64,000 bases of DNA from Nocardioides pelophilus (GCF_014180685.1 NZ_JACEHF010000001.1:1-64000), one strand, 5' to 3'; shown: positions 49,956-59,193, numbered from the stretch's first letter. Numbers and translations are program-made. Notes: a model not told the origin generated them from the letters alone.

Positions 49956-50558
49956 CTACGACCTGAGTCCGAGGTACCTCAGCGCTACTTCAGTGATCTG
50001 GCGGCCCGTGGTGTTCATGTCGGCGTTCGGGAGGGCAAGGTGGCTCACGGTGAGCCGAACCAGCGCATCGGCAGCGTCATCGACGTCCGTCCGGTCGAGC
50101 TCGGGAAAGCTCTCCATGAACCACCCGACGAGCACCTCCGTGGATCGTTCGAGTAGCGTGAACGAGGTAGTCAGGAGGGGCAGGACGCCGAGCGGTTGAT
50201 CCGTCGCGTCACGATGTGAGATCAAGACCGCCTTCAGCAGGGGGCTTCGCTCAGCCTCGGTGAGCGTGAACTGGACAGCGGCGGAGATGCCGGCGGCCGC
50301 GTCGGATCTGTGGCGTTCCAGTTCGAGGTGGATCCCTGCCAGAAATCTGTCGGCCTCGCGCAGCAACAATGCGTCGCCCAGACTGGCCTTGTCACCGAAA
50401 ACCTTGTAGAGCAGCGCCCTCGACGCGCCGGCGCGCTCGGCGATCTCGCTCATCCGGACCTTGTCCCAGCCCTTGGCGACTGCGAGCTCATACGCCGATT
50501 CGAGGATCAAGCCGCGGACGTGCCGTCGATAGGACTCTCGGACGCTCGGACGATCCAC
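49956..50558 (-). CDS. TetR/AcrR family regulator
   Basis: 200 aa with N-terminal HTH (GLILESAYELAVAKGWDKVR, MSEIAERAGASRALLYKVFG) and a helical ligand domain. It is divergent from the BtrH-like/transglutaminase operon. A perfect 6-3-6 palindrome lies 37 bp upstream of its start (50595-50609) and is the likely operator for autoregulation and control of the neighbouring genes. Confidence 0.94.
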   Translation of the reverse strand: MDRPSVRESYRRHVRGLILESAYELAVAKGWDKVRMSEIAERAGASRALLYKVFGDKASLGDALLLREADRFLAGIHLELERHRSDAAAGISAAVQFTLTEAERSPLLKAVLISHRDATDQPLGVLPLLTTSFTLLERSTEVLVGWFMESFPELDRTDVDDAADALVRLTVSHLALPNADMNTTGRQITEVALRYLGLRS

Positions 50559-50594
50559 CCGAACAGCGTAATGGATCCTGTTTCATTCATGACG

Positions 50595-50609
50595 TCTGTC
50601 ACGGACAGA
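50595..50609. promoter_or_regulatory. Palindromic operator TCTGTC-ACG-GACAGA
   Basis: Perfect 15-bp inverted repeat in the 199-bp divergent region between the TetR gene and the BtrH-like gene; candidate binding site for the TetR at 49956. Confidence 0.6.
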
Positions 50610-50686
50610 GTCGCTGGCCACGATCGCGAATCACCGGGGGCGCACGGGCACGCAACGTCGAGGGGGTACAGAATTCCAATGCCGTC

Positions 50687-50692
50687 TACAAT
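50687..50692 (+). promoter_or_regulatory. -10 box candidate TACAAT for the BtrH-like operon
   Basis: TACAAT matches five of six consensus bases, 65 bp before ATG 50758. No good -35 hexamer is visible at 17 bp spacing. Confidence 0.4.
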
Positions 50693-50757
50693 GAAGGCAC
50701 TGAGCACCGTATTGTTGCGGTGCGTTGCCAACTCGGTCGACAGCATGGGGGAACGAG

Positions 50758-51840
50758 ATGACGTCCGCACGTGGCTCGACCATCACGCCCTATCCGCATC
50801 GGATGGGCGGTCACTGCGGGTCAGGTGCCTTGCGTGACTTGATGCACTGGGCTGGATTGGGGTGGGGCGAACCTCCAAGCGAGGGCATGGTCTTCGCGCT
50901 GGGAGGGGCGCTCGACATCGCCTATGCACGTACCGGCGAGATGGTGCCACCGATCTATCTCGTCGGCCGAGGAGGCGATCTCGAGGTCGATCTGCCGAAG
51001 CGGCTCGGAGCAACGGTCTCGATGCATTCCACAGATGATGCCGACCTCGGCTGGACCTGGGTGCGCGACCGCATCGACGACGGCCAGCCGGTCATGGTGT
51101 GGGGGGACATCGGCGAACTCCCCTACCTCCGCGTCCGCCTGCAGATGAGCCGTCACGACATCGTGATCATCGGGTACGACAACGACCGCCGGATCGCGTT
51201 CGTCGTCGACAACGACCGCGAGGAAGTCCAAGAGGTCCCCTACGACGCATTGGCACGCGCACGTGCATCAACGTCCTTCCCCGTGCCGACCAGGCACACC
51301 CTCTACGACATCGCCTGGCCCGCCGCCGTGCCTCCGCTCCAAGAGGTCGCCGGAGAGGCCTTCGCTCAGGCAGCCGCGACCATGCGCGGCTCGTCCGGCT
51401 CCGTCATCGCAGCTGTCGACACTGGCATGGTGGGGGCCAGGGGTCTCGAAGCGGCGCAACTGTTCGCCTCTGACATCCTGACCTGGCGCCAGCTTTTCGC
51501 CAACGACGAGCTCCACGTCGTGCTGCTCGGGCTGGGAGCCTTCATCGAGAAAGCCGGCACCGGAGGGGGCCTGTTCCGGCGGCTCCTGGCGAGCGGTTCC
51601 GCGGAGATCGCCGAGCACCTAGGTAGTCGCGACGTGAACCACCTGGCGACGGCAGCCAGGAACTGCGCGCGGGCATGGACCGAGGTGGCGCACCTGGCCT
51701 GGAGCAAGGATTGCTCCGTCGATGAGCGGTGGAGGGACGCCGGCTCTGCGGCCCAGGCGTTGCCGGGCTTGGAGTCAGCGTTGGCGGATGCGTTGGACGC
51801 CGCCGCGCTCTCGTTGCAACGGGCGAGGTTGTCGCGGTGA
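50758..51840 (+). CDS. BtrH N-terminal domain / DUF4872 protein
   Basis: 360 aa. Residues about 10-140 carry the BtrH_N signature: HRMGGHCGSGALRDLMHWAG with a probable catalytic Cys, WGEPPSEGMVFALGGALDIA, PVMVWGDIGELPY and IIGYDNDRRIAFVVDND. The rest resembles DUF4872, a mostly helical domain. BtrH of butirosin synthesis transfers an acyl group onto an amine, so an acyl- or aminoacyl-transferase is plausible, but no biosynthetic cluster surrounds it. ATG 50758 follows GGGGGAAC. It overlaps the transglutaminase-like gene by 4 bp (GTGA). Confidence 0.8.
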   Translation: MTSARGSTITPYPHRMGGHCGSGALRDLMHWAGLGWGEPPSEGMVFALGGALDIAYARTGEMVPPIYLVGRGGDLEVDLPKRLGATVSMHSTDDADLGWTWVRDRIDDGQPVMVWGDIGELPYLRVRLQMSRHDIVIIGYDNDRRIAFVVDNDREEVQEVPYDALARARASTSFPVPTRHTLYDIAWPAAVPPLQEVAGEAFAQAAATMRGSSGSVIAAVDTGMVGARGLEAAQLFASDILTWRQLFANDELHVVLLGLGAFIEKAGTGGGLFRRLLASGSAEIAEHLGSRDVNHLATAARNCARAWTEVAHLAWSKDCSVDERWRDAGSAAQALPGLESALADALDAAALSLQRARLSR

Positions 51841-52496
51841 CCCTTCCGCCACCTGAAAGCATCCAGCCAAGCGCGTACGTCGACAGCGATCATCCGGCGG
51901 TCGTCGATTTCGCCCGCTCGGTGACCTCGGGCGCGTCCGATGACCGCGAACGCGCAAGTCGGCTGTTCGCTGCCGTGCGGGACCGCCTCCGCTACGACCC
52001 GTACAGCCTCTCGGCAGATCCCGGCCAGTACCGCGCGAGCGCCATCCTGACCTCAGAGTCGGCGTGGTGCGTCCCGAAGGCCGTCGCATTGGCGGCGGCG
52101 GCGCGCGCGGTCGAGATCCCTGCGATGTTGGGCTTCTCCGATGTTCGCAACCACCTTTCCAGTCCCAAGCTCCTCACGTTGATGGGCACGGACCTGTTCG
52201 TCTACCACGGCTGGGTACAGATGTACGTCGGGGGTCAGTGGCGCAAAGCCTCACCGGCGTTCAACAGCGAACTGTGCCAACGGTTCGGCGTCACACCACT
52301 CGAGTTCGACGGCACGAAGGACGCCCTCCTGCACCAGTACGACGGCGCAGGCCGCAGGCACATGGAGTACGTGCGAGAGCGAGGCGTCTTCGCCGACCTC
52401 CCCTTCACCGAAGTCATGGAAGCCCTTCGGGCGACCTATGGGGGCATGCTCTACCCAAGGGGCGAGGATGACACCTTCTCCCCCGTCGAAGGCTGA
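51837..52496 (+). CDS. Transglutaminase-like (papain-fold) domain protein
   Basis: 219 aa. SAWCVPKAVALAAAARAVEI contains the expected nucleophilic Cys, and VYHGWVQMYVGGQWRKASPA the His. The Asp normally found after the His is replaced by the ASPAFN segment. Members are cysteine peptidases or amide transferases. GTG 51837 overlaps the BtrH-like stop, implying 1:1 synthesis and a joint function, perhaps processing of an amide or peptide product. No signal peptide, so cytoplasmic. Confidence 0.82.
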   Translation: MTLPPPESIQPSAYVDSDHPAVVDFARSVTSGASDDRERASRLFAAVRDRLRYDPYSLSADPGQYRASAILTSESAWCVPKAVALAAAARAVEIPAMLGFSDVRNHLSSPKLLTLMGTDLFVYHGWVQMYVGGQWRKASPAFNSELCQRFGVTPLEFDGTKDALLHQYDGAGRRHMEYVRERGVFADLPFTEVMEALRATYGGMLYPRGEDDTFSPVEG

Positions 52497-52522
52497 CACC
52501 ACGCCCCCGCGGAGGTTGCGTT

Positions 52523-53341
52523 CTACACCTCCGGCGGCGATGGTTCGCTGGGTTCTGCGGGCCTCAACCGAACGGGCGGACCCTCGCCGCGCACCCGCTC
52601 CAACATGCCCACGATTGCCTCGAAGAGTCGGCGCGTGCCCTCACTGGCCGCCTCGTGCACTGAGCCACCCCCGCGAAGATCATCCAGGTCGACCGGCGGG
52701 CCGATCTCGATCAGCACTCGCGGACGGCGCAAGGGGTGCGGACGCTTGCTGTAGGCCGGCAGCAGTTCCTGCGCTCCCCACTGAGCCACCGGGAGAAGCG
52801 GCGCGCCCGACTCCAAGGCCAAACGCGCTGCGCCGTTCTTCATAGCCATGGGCCATCCATCGTCGGCCTTCGTAATCGACCCCTCGGGATAGACCAGGAC
52901 CACTCGGCCGCTGCGGACGGCGGCGAGTGCAGCGTCGTACCCCTGACGACCTTCCTCACGATCGACCGCGATATGACCAGCCGACCGGAACCACCAGCCA
53001 ACTAGCCGACGATCGAAGAGGGCCGACTTGGCGAGAAACGCCGGGACACGGCGCTGGGCCAGGACCATCTCACTCAGCAACAGCGGGTCGACGTGCGAGA
53101 CGTGATTAGCAGCAAGGATCACGCCGCCGGACCCGGGTAGCAGCTCCGTACCTCTCCAATCTCGTCGCCGCACCACCACGAGTATTGGCTTGATCACGGT
53201 GATCGCCACCCACCACGGCACGCCACGACGTTCCTTGTCACGCCCATGGGGACCATGCGCAGCCACGGCCTTCCGGGACCGGACGGAATCACCATGGACC
53301 AGCATGAGCAGATCATAGACATACTCCGATGTAATGTTCAC
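52523..53341 (-). CDS. 1-acyl-sn-glycerol-3-phosphate acyltransferase (PlsC family)
   Basis: 272 aa. The acyltransferase motifs are NHVSHVDPLL (HX4D), a central hydrophobic stretch, VYPEGSITK (motif III, Glu-Gly) and LLPVAQWGAQ (motif IV Pro). It transfers an acyl group to lysophosphatidate or a related lipid acceptor at the membrane. Start uncertain: GTG 53341 or ATG 53305. It converges on the transglutaminase-like gene and is divergent from the PaaI thioesterase gene. Confidence 0.9.
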   Translation of the reverse strand: MNITSEYVYDLLMLVHGDSVRSRKAVAAHGPHGRDKERRGVPWWVAITVIKPILVVVRRRDWRGTELLPGSGGVILAANHVSHVDPLLLSEMVLAQRRVPAFLAKSALFDRRLVGWWFRSAGHIAVDREEGRQGYDAALAAVRSGRVVLVYPEGSITKADDGWPMAMKNGAARLALESGAPLLPVAQWGAQELLPAYSKRPHPLRRPRVLIEIGPPVDLDDLRGGGSVHEAASEGTRRLFEAIVGMLERVRGEGPPVRLRPAEPSEPSPPEV

Positions 53342-53531
53342 CTCGTTGACAAACCTGACCCTTCTGTCTCACATTGGCCCTGTCCGCTCGCCCCCTGGTC
53401 CGACGTGCTCTGGAGCAGGATCGACGTGCCGGATCGGGTGATGAGGATGCGTCCGCTGGTTCTTACCGGACCACGTTCGACGGGCGGTCTTCTGCCTCGC
53501 TCGCAACCACTACCGACGAGGATGACAACCA

Positions 53532-54071
53532 GTGCCTGACCTTCCCCAGCAGCAGTGCCTCCTCCCAGGCTCGACAAGTGCGAACGGCACGGACCTCGAC
53601 AGCTGGGTTCGCCTCATGAAGGACACCTCGCCGGCAGCCGAAGGCGAGCTCCTCCCTCCGCACTCCGCTACATGCGCCGGGTGCGGACCCGACAACCCTG
53701 CTGGCCTAGGGCTTCGCGTCGAAAACTCGGCAGCCGGTGTCCGCGCGGTCCACCGCTTCGACGATCGCCAGACTGGCGCACCCGGGATCGCGCACGGAGG
53801 CTTGGTCGCGGCGGCGTTCGACGACCTGTTCGGATTCTTGCTCTACAGCGTGGGACAACTTGCCGTCACCCGGTCCCTCACCGTGGAATACCTCCGACCA
53901 GTCCGGCTCCACCAGGACTACGTGTTCACGGCTTCGATCAACGATCGATCTGGGCGACGACTCCACGTCGCCGCACAAGTGGATGCACCGGACGGCACCG
54001 TTCACGGAACAGCCAAGGCAACCTTCGTGACCGTCGATCGCTCGCACTTCTCGCCCCCGCCGGCCCCATGA
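53532..54071 (+). CDS. PaaI-type hot-dog thioesterase
   Basis: Up to 179 aa. SATCAGCGPDNPAGLGLRVE (a CxxC lead-in common in this family), APGIAHGGLVAAAFDDLFGF (hot-dog helix with HGG-x8-D) and LTVEYLRPVRLHQDYVFTAS (beta strands) identify an acyl-CoA thioesterase. The start is uncertain (GTG 53532, or ATG 53616 near MKDTSPAAEGE). The stop overlaps the P450 ATG by 4 bp, so hydrolysis of a thioester and hydroxylation are probably successive steps. Confidence 0.87.
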   Translation: MPDLPQQQCLLPGSTSANGTDLDSWVRLMKDTSPAAEGELLPPHSATCAGCGPDNPAGLGLRVENSAAGVRAVHRFDDRQTGAPGIAHGGLVAAAFDDLFGFLLYSVGQLAVTRSLTVEYLRPVRLHQDYVFTASINDRSGRRLHVAAQVDAPDGTVHGTAKATFVTVDRSHFSPPPAP

Positions 54072-55273
54072 GCGAGACCGACCAGCTGCTTGCATCCGTG
54101 CTTCTGGACGACCACGGCGCTGCCGGTCCTTACCGGGGTTACGACAGGATCCGTACCACGGCCCCCGTCCTCATCGCTTCCAGGGGAACCGTGGTCCTCT
54201 CCAGTTGGCGCGCCTGCACTCAGGCACTTCGCGACCCGCGCCTCGGCAAAGCCGACGAGTCACTCGGGTTTCAACTCAACCCCGTGCCGCCAGAGCTCCA
54301 ACAGACCACGCTGTCCCGCCTGCGTCGCACCATGCTCTTCCAGAACCCGCCCCACCACACGCGCCTCCGCCGACTCGTCTCGGACGTCTTCACGCCGCGG
54401 CACGTAGCGGATCTGGAGGCGCGGGTCGCGTCCACGACAGACACGCTGCTCGACCAGATCGAGGAGAGGCAGGGCTGTGACATCGTGGCAGACCTTGCCC
54501 TGCCGCTGCCGGTAGCGGTGATCGGGGACCTGCTCGGAGTTCCTTCAGCCGACCGACTTGTCGCCGCACCTCTGGTTCGTCATCTCCTCATCCCTCTCGA
54601 GCCTGCTGCGGACGTCGCCGGCATGCAAGCCGCCGCACGTGCAGAGTCGCAACTAGCGGACTACTTCGGCGACCTACTGAACGAGAAGCGCAGGCGTCCG
54701 ACAAACGACCTCCTGTCGCGCTTGGCCGCGAATCGTGACACAGGCGCACTCGACCAAGAGGAATGCGTCGGCACCGCGATGCTGCTCTTCGCCGCAGGGT
54801 TCGAGACAACGACCAACCTCATCGCCAACGGAACCGCAGCGCTCCTTGACCATCCCGACCAGGCTGACCGCTGGCGGCGCAACCCTGATCTCTCGCTCAC
54901 GGCGATCGATGAACTGCTCCGATTCGATGCGCCCATCCAGACCGATGGCCGAACCGCGATGGAGGCAACCGACCTTGACGGTGTCCCCATCGCACCCGGA
55001 ACTATGGTGCTGCTCCTCATCGGCGCCGCCAACCGTGACCCCGCACGGTTCGAAGATCCCCACCGACTCGATCTAGGCCGACCCGACAGCGGATCGCTCG
55101 CGTTCGGTGCCGGGATCCACTACTGCCTGGGCGCTCCTCTCGCACGGCTCGAGGGCCGATTGCTCTTCCCGCGCTTGCTCGCCCGCTTCCCCGCCCTGCG
55201 GGCGAGCGCGCCGGCACGATGGCGCCCCGGCCTCACCTTCCGCGGGCTGCTGGAGCTGCCCGTCGCGACGTGA
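54068..55273 (+). CDS. Cytochrome P450
   Basis: 401 aa. I-helix LLFAAGFETTTNLIAN (Gly-Phe in place of the usual Gly-His), K-helix DELLRFDAPIQ and heme loop FGAGIHYCLGAPLARLEG with the axial Cys near residue 353. ATG 54068 overlaps the thioesterase stop; the longer open frame reaching back to 53555 is a shadow of the thioesterase gene. It lacks a ferredoxin gene nearby. Confidence 0.94.
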   Translation: MSETDQLLASVLLDDHGAAGPYRGYDRIRTTAPVLIASRGTVVLSSWRACTQALRDPRLGKADESLGFQLNPVPPELQQTTLSRLRRTMLFQNPPHHTRLRRLVSDVFTPRHVADLEARVASTTDTLLDQIEERQGCDIVADLALPLPVAVIGDLLGVPSADRLVAAPLVRHLLIPLEPAADVAGMQAAARAESQLADYFGDLLNEKRRRPTNDLLSRLAANRDTGALDQEECVGTAMLLFAAGFETTTNLIANGTAALLDHPDQADRWRRNPDLSLTAIDELLRFDAPIQTDGRTAMEATDLDGVPIAPGTMVLLLIGAANRDPARFEDPHRLDLGRPDSGSLAFGAGIHYCLGAPLARLEGRLLFPRLLARFPALRASAPARWRPGLTFRGLLELPVAT

Positions 55274-55430
55274 TCACTTGACGGCCCCAAAGGACCAGCG
55301 GCCTGGAGGCGAGTGCCCGAAGATCATCAGAGAGCTCGGGGAGTCCGACAACCGAACCACTCGGGCTCTGACGCCGGGACGCCTGCACGCGCGCACGGTC
55401 GGGGTGTTCTCCGGGGCGGTGGAGGCGGCG

Positions 55431-55925
55431 ATGACGAAGATCCAGGCGGCCAGCTGGACCGAGCAGCAGTCGATGCGCCCTGCTCAGCAGCCGTATCGCC
55501 GTCCCCAGGAACGCGCCCCGCGAGCTCGAGGGTCCGCGGCCGGCCGCATCGCTCGACCAGAAGAGCAGAGCTTGCTCGACCGAGCCCTCGACCAGAGCAC
55601 CGGCGGCGGTCAGAGCGAGCTCTTCCACCGGCTGATCGACGACCAGCGCGTCCCCGACGAGGCGCGGATCATCAACGCCCTCTCCGACGTCTCCGCCTCA
55701 CCTCTGGTGACGGTCCGCGACCGGTCCGCGACCCGGGGCCCCGGGAAGGTCCAGCTCGATAACGCCGCGTTGGTTGGCCCGACCGCCAACCTCGCGCTAC
55801 CGGCGATGGAACCGGCCACCTACGTGTCGCATCTGCTCTCGCTGGGCCTGGTCGAGCAGGGACCGGAGCACGCCTCGATGAAGCAGGACTACGAGATCGT
55901 GATGGCCGAGACCAACGTCCTCTAG
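55431..55925 (+). pseudogene. Abi-alpha-like (DUF4393) protein, probably decayed
   Basis: A 164-aa frame. The stretch SLLDRALDQST, ELFHRLIDDQRVPDEARIIN, ALSDVSASPLVTV, AALVGPTANLALPAMEP and LLSLGLVEQGPEHASMKQDY matches Abi-alpha/DUF4393 proteins. The N-terminal third looks unrelated and basic, and the C-terminus ends at a TAG that is followed in the same frame by a second TAG and then by a DUF445 remnant. I read it as a decayed gene, though a short functional protein cannot be excluded. Confidence 0.6.
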
Positions 55926-55937
55926 CAGCTGCGCTAG

Positions 55938-56780
55938 CCGCTGGTCCAGGCGATCGCACCTATCACGCCCGAGCTCGCCGAGCAGATCCGCCCCGGTCTG
56001 TGGGACTCGCTGCCCGAGGCCGGCCGCCGCGCGATCCAGGCACGCGTGCTCAGCCAGGCGCCGAAGGTGGGCGAACGCCTGATGAAGGAGATTCGCAGCG
56101 ACCTCAGACGCTACGTCGACGTCCAGTTCCTCGCGGTCACGACGCAGATTCGCAACAAGGACAAGCTCAACGACCTGCTGCGGTCGCTCAGCACCGACGC
56201 GACGGCGTTCGTGCGCCGCAGCGGCATCTGCTTCGGGTTCGGCATCGGCCTGGTCGAGATGGTCCCGCGTTGGGCGTCTTCCACTAGCCGTGGATCATGC
56301 CGGCGATCGGCTTCGGCGTCGTCAGCGACAACATCGCGCTCAACATGCCCTTCCGGCCGCTCGAACCCACGCGCTACATCGGCTGTTCACCTTACAGGGG
56401 AGCAGTGGCGACAAACTCGACTCCCCGATCTCTAAGGAGGTGAGCTCGGTGATCGATGCCCAGACGGGCCTCGCCACCCCACTGGTGTCGCTCGTGATCG
56501 GCAGCACCCGCTACCGCGAGATGAAGGAGACCGCTGCGCAGCTGGGGATCGACCGGCTGCCCGACACCCCGGCGACGCGCAGAACTACACCATGAGAGCG
56601 TCATCGATCTCGAGGGCACAATCGTGGAGAAGGTGGGCCAGCTCGACAACGTCGAGTACGACTCGATCCTGCCGATGATCTCCGTCGGCGCCGTCCTCGC
56701 GGCCGGTCTTCAAGGAAGACGAGCAGCGGCGGCATCGTCGGCGGATCCAGGTCCAGGTCATCGAGCACTTCGGCCACTGA
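55938..56780 (+). pseudogene. DUF445-family membrane protein, multiply frameshifted
   Basis: In pieces: LAEQIRPGLWDSLPEAGRRA, VGERLMKEIRSDLRRYVDVQ and RSGICFGFGIGLVEMVP in one frame; then MPAIGFGVVSDNIALNMPFR in another; then SGDKLDSPISKEVSSVIDAQ and VSLVIGSTRYREMKE; finally IVEKVGQLDNVEYDSILPMI. Order and content follow DUF445 (YheB-like) proteins along their length, but at least three frameshifts and premature stops break the gene. Confidence 0.72.
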
Positions 56781-56815
56781 GGTGACCTATCTGTGCTCCG
56801 ACCCTGGCAGTGGCC

Positions 56816-57346
56816 TCACACAGGCTTGAGGCCAGCGATCTTCCAGCCGTCGTCCGCTGGAGCCATGGTGACTTCGACCCGACTGCCTGAAACAGACTGC
56901 CTGCCGCGGGTCGTGGTGGTCTGGGTCAAGAACACCAGTACGACGACCCGGTCGCGGTCACCGCGCACGACTCCGGCAGCGGTGACTTCGGCCACGGTGC
57001 TGATCTTCCGAGCTCGGGCCTCTGGTCTCACCACGTCCTCGAGAATGGTGCCGTAATCTTCGGCGAAGTCCCCGGTGGTCTGGGCCAACGCGTGCTCAAG
57101 GTCGTCGTCGAGCGTCGAGCTCTCGTAGCTCAGCAGCTCAGGAACCCGCTCTTCGGCCGAACTGAGGGCTTCGCTTCGAGCGTCGGCGTCTGCCTCGGCC
57201 CGATGCGCTTGCATCCCCAGGAATGCGGCACCGCCCATCGATGCGACGAGCAAGCCAGCGGCCACGAACCGTCCTTTGCCAACCCATCGCGGCACCGCGG
57301 AGGCGGCGCCTCCGGGCATGTTCTCCTCGTCCGTAGCGTCGCTCAT
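56816..57346 (-). CDS. Mce-associated membrane protein (Mas), second copy
   Basis: 176 aa. An acidic N-terminus is followed by one membrane segment (GRFVAAGLLVASMGGAAFLG), a short helix, then an NTF2-like extracellular domain (EHALAQTTGDFAEDYGTILE, VVLVFLTQTTTT, DGWKIAGLKPV). These small proteins end most actinobacterial mce operons and are thought to stabilise the transporter. ATG 57346 overlaps the preceding stop by 4 bp. Confidence 0.87.
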   Translation of the reverse strand: MSDATDEENMPGGAASAVPRWVGKGRFVAAGLLVASMGGAAFLGMQAHRAEADADARSEALSSAEERVPELLSYESSTLDDDLEHALAQTTGDFAEDYGTILEDVVRPEARARKISTVAEVTAAGVVRGDRDRVVVLVFLTQTTTTRGRQSVSGSRVEVTMAPADDGWKIAGLKPV

Positions 57347-57834
57347 GCCACGAACTCCAATCCGGAAATCAGCCATCGACCGTCCATCTTCACGAGGTCC
57401 ACCTTGAGCCGGTAGTTCCGAGGTTCGGCCTTGTCGGTGTCTTTGTTCTGCACCGTGCCAGAAGCAGCGACGATGACCGACGCCTTGTCGTCGGTCAGGG
57501 TGACAACACCGGTCGAGACTGCCTCCCCGGTTGCCTTGACCTTGCTGTCGGCGAGGACCTGCTGCAATCGCTTGATCTGACTCTCCAGTTCGGCATGGAA
57601 GTCACCGGTGGCGCCGTCGAGAAGTCGTTCGATGTCCTCGTCGGCGGTCGAGCCGCTGATTCCGACGAGTTGCTCTACCTGGGTAACGGCCGCTGCCGAG
57701 GCCGCGCGCTCGTCTGCCTCATTGCTGCGCACCTCTCGCCATGACATCCCCCGCTCCACCGAGAAGGCCAGCAGCCCCAAGACGACCAAGCCGACGGCGA
57801 TCGTTGTCCATGACGGGCGAACCGGCCGCTTCAT
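57343..57834 (-). CDS. Mce-associated membrane protein (Mas), first copy
   Basis: 163 aa with membrane segment TIAVGLVVLGLLAFSV and an NTF2-like domain (IERLLDGATGDFHAELESQI, ASVIVAASGTVQNKDTDKAE, YRLKVDLVKMDGRWLISGLE). It resembles its downstream neighbour in layout. ATG 57834 overlaps the mceF stop (ATGA). Confidence 0.88.
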   Translation of the reverse strand: MKRPVRPSWTTIAVGLVVLGLLAFSVERGMSWREVRSNEADERAASAAAVTQVEQLVGISGSTADEDIERLLDGATGDFHAELESQIKRLQQVLADSKVKATGEAVSTGVVTLTDDKASVIVAASGTVQNKDTDKAEPRNYRLKVDLVKMDGRWLISGLEFVA

Positions 57835-59183
57835 CGCGCCGCCAGTGGTGCTAGGACCAGGATTTTCCACAGATCGCCCTCGTCATAGTCGCTGGCGTCA
57901 GCAGAAGGGTCCACGGATCCGTCCTCGTTGCCCACGGCTAGGTCGTAGGCCACCGTCCCACTGGAATCGGGCCACACTCCCCCGCGGAAGCTGAGACCGC
58001 ACGAGCTCGGCAGCGGGCCGCGAGCCGGCGACTGCGGGCACGGCAGGTTGCGCGCCCCGCGCACCGCCGTCGAGTCCGCCGGCGCGATCTCGCAGTGCGC
58101 CAACCTATTGACGTCTCGGGTCGTGGCGACGGACGGGCTGCGGCGCTGCTCGGGAGGCAAGTATCCGCTCTGGCAGGTCGGCGGATCGTTCAGAGCCGCG
58201 CGAAGGTCGAGCTGAACGTCACCTAAGCCGGCTCGCGGGTTGACCGCTGACTGCAGTCGTGCGACGAGCGAGGGATAGAGCACCAGGATCTGCCGAACGT
58301 TTGGTAGATAGGCGTTCAAGACCTGTGCGTTGGTCGTGAGGTTAGCCAGCATCATCGGCAGCACCGGCTGCAGGTCAGCGACCGTTGCCGTCGCCGCGTC
58401 GAGTCCGCCCGGAGCGTTTCGCAGGAGCTCCCTCAAGTCCGCGGTGTCGCTCGCGGAGAGCGTGGCGGTGACGTCGTTGAGGGCGTCGGCATAGGACCTG
58501 GTCCGCGGGCCGATCGCCACCTGGGTGTTGAGGACGGGTTGGAGGGAGGCGATTAGCGACGTCGTCGCATCGATCTGGATCTGTGCCTCCGTTAACAGCT
58601 TCCCCGACGAGTCGATCAACTCCCGGAGATCGGGGCCGCTCCCTCCAAGCCCCTCGTTGACCTGGTCGAGGACGGCCTTCGTCTCCTTGCGAGGAACCGA
58701 CTCAAGCAGCCGGTTGACCGAGTCGAGGACCGGTGTGATCTGCGGCATCTCGCTCGCCCGCTCCTGCGGGATGGTCGCTCCGTCCGAAAGTAGGCCGCCA
58801 CCGTCGGCGGCGCCGCCGTCGCCGACAGGGACGCCCTCGGAATCGACGAGGTCGACGTATTGCTCACCGATGGCCGAGGTGCTGTGCAGCTCGGCCGACA
58901 CGTCTGCCGGAATGTCTGTCCCGTTGTCGATCCGGAGAGTGGCGACAGCACCCTCGGCGGTGACGTCGAGGTTGGACACGACACCTACCTCGACCCCGCG
59001 GTACGTGACAGCAGCTCGAGGATAGAGACCGCTGGCGTCCTTGAAGTCGACGGTCACGTCGTAGACACCGATGCCGACCATCGCTGGCACACGTGCGTAG
59101 TGGATGAAGGCAAGCCCGAGTGCCGCCACGGAAACAACAGCGAAGATTCTCAGCTGGCGCTTGATCAGAGGAGTGAGCAACAT
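57831..59183 (-). CDS. mceF: MCE-family protein MceF
   Basis: 450 aa: anchor LRIFAVVSVAALGLAFIHYA, MCE domain about residues 40-120 (YDVTVDFKDASGLYPRAAVT, RGVEVGVVSNLDV, IGEQYVDLVDSE), helical channel region, and a C-terminal globular part with several Cys (CQSGYLPPEQRR, LAHCEIAP, CPQSP). This is typical of MceF as last MCE gene before the Mas genes. ATG 59183 (MLLTPLIKRQ) chosen. Confidence 0.9.
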   Translation of the reverse strand: MLLTPLIKRQLRIFAVVSVAALGLAFIHYARVPAMVGIGVYDVTVDFKDASGLYPRAAVTYRGVEVGVVSNLDVTAEGAVATLRIDNGTDIPADVSAELHSTSAIGEQYVDLVDSEGVPVGDGGAADGGGLLSDGATIPQERASEMPQITPVLDSVNRLLESVPRKETKAVLDQVNEGLGGSGPDLRELIDSSGKLLTEAQIQIDATTSLIASLQPVLNTQVAIGPRTRSYADALNDVTATLSASDTADLRELLRNAPGGLDAATATVADLQPVLPMMLANLTTNAQVLNAYLPNVRQILVLYPSLVARLQSAVNPRAGLGDVQLDLRAALNDPPTCQSGYLPPEQRRSPSVATTRDVNRLAHCEIAPADSTAVRGARNLPCPQSPARGPLPSSCGLSFRGGVWPDSSGTVAYDLAVGNEDGSVDPSADASDYDEGDLWKILVLAPLAAR

Positions 59184-59193
59184 CCGGGTAGTC

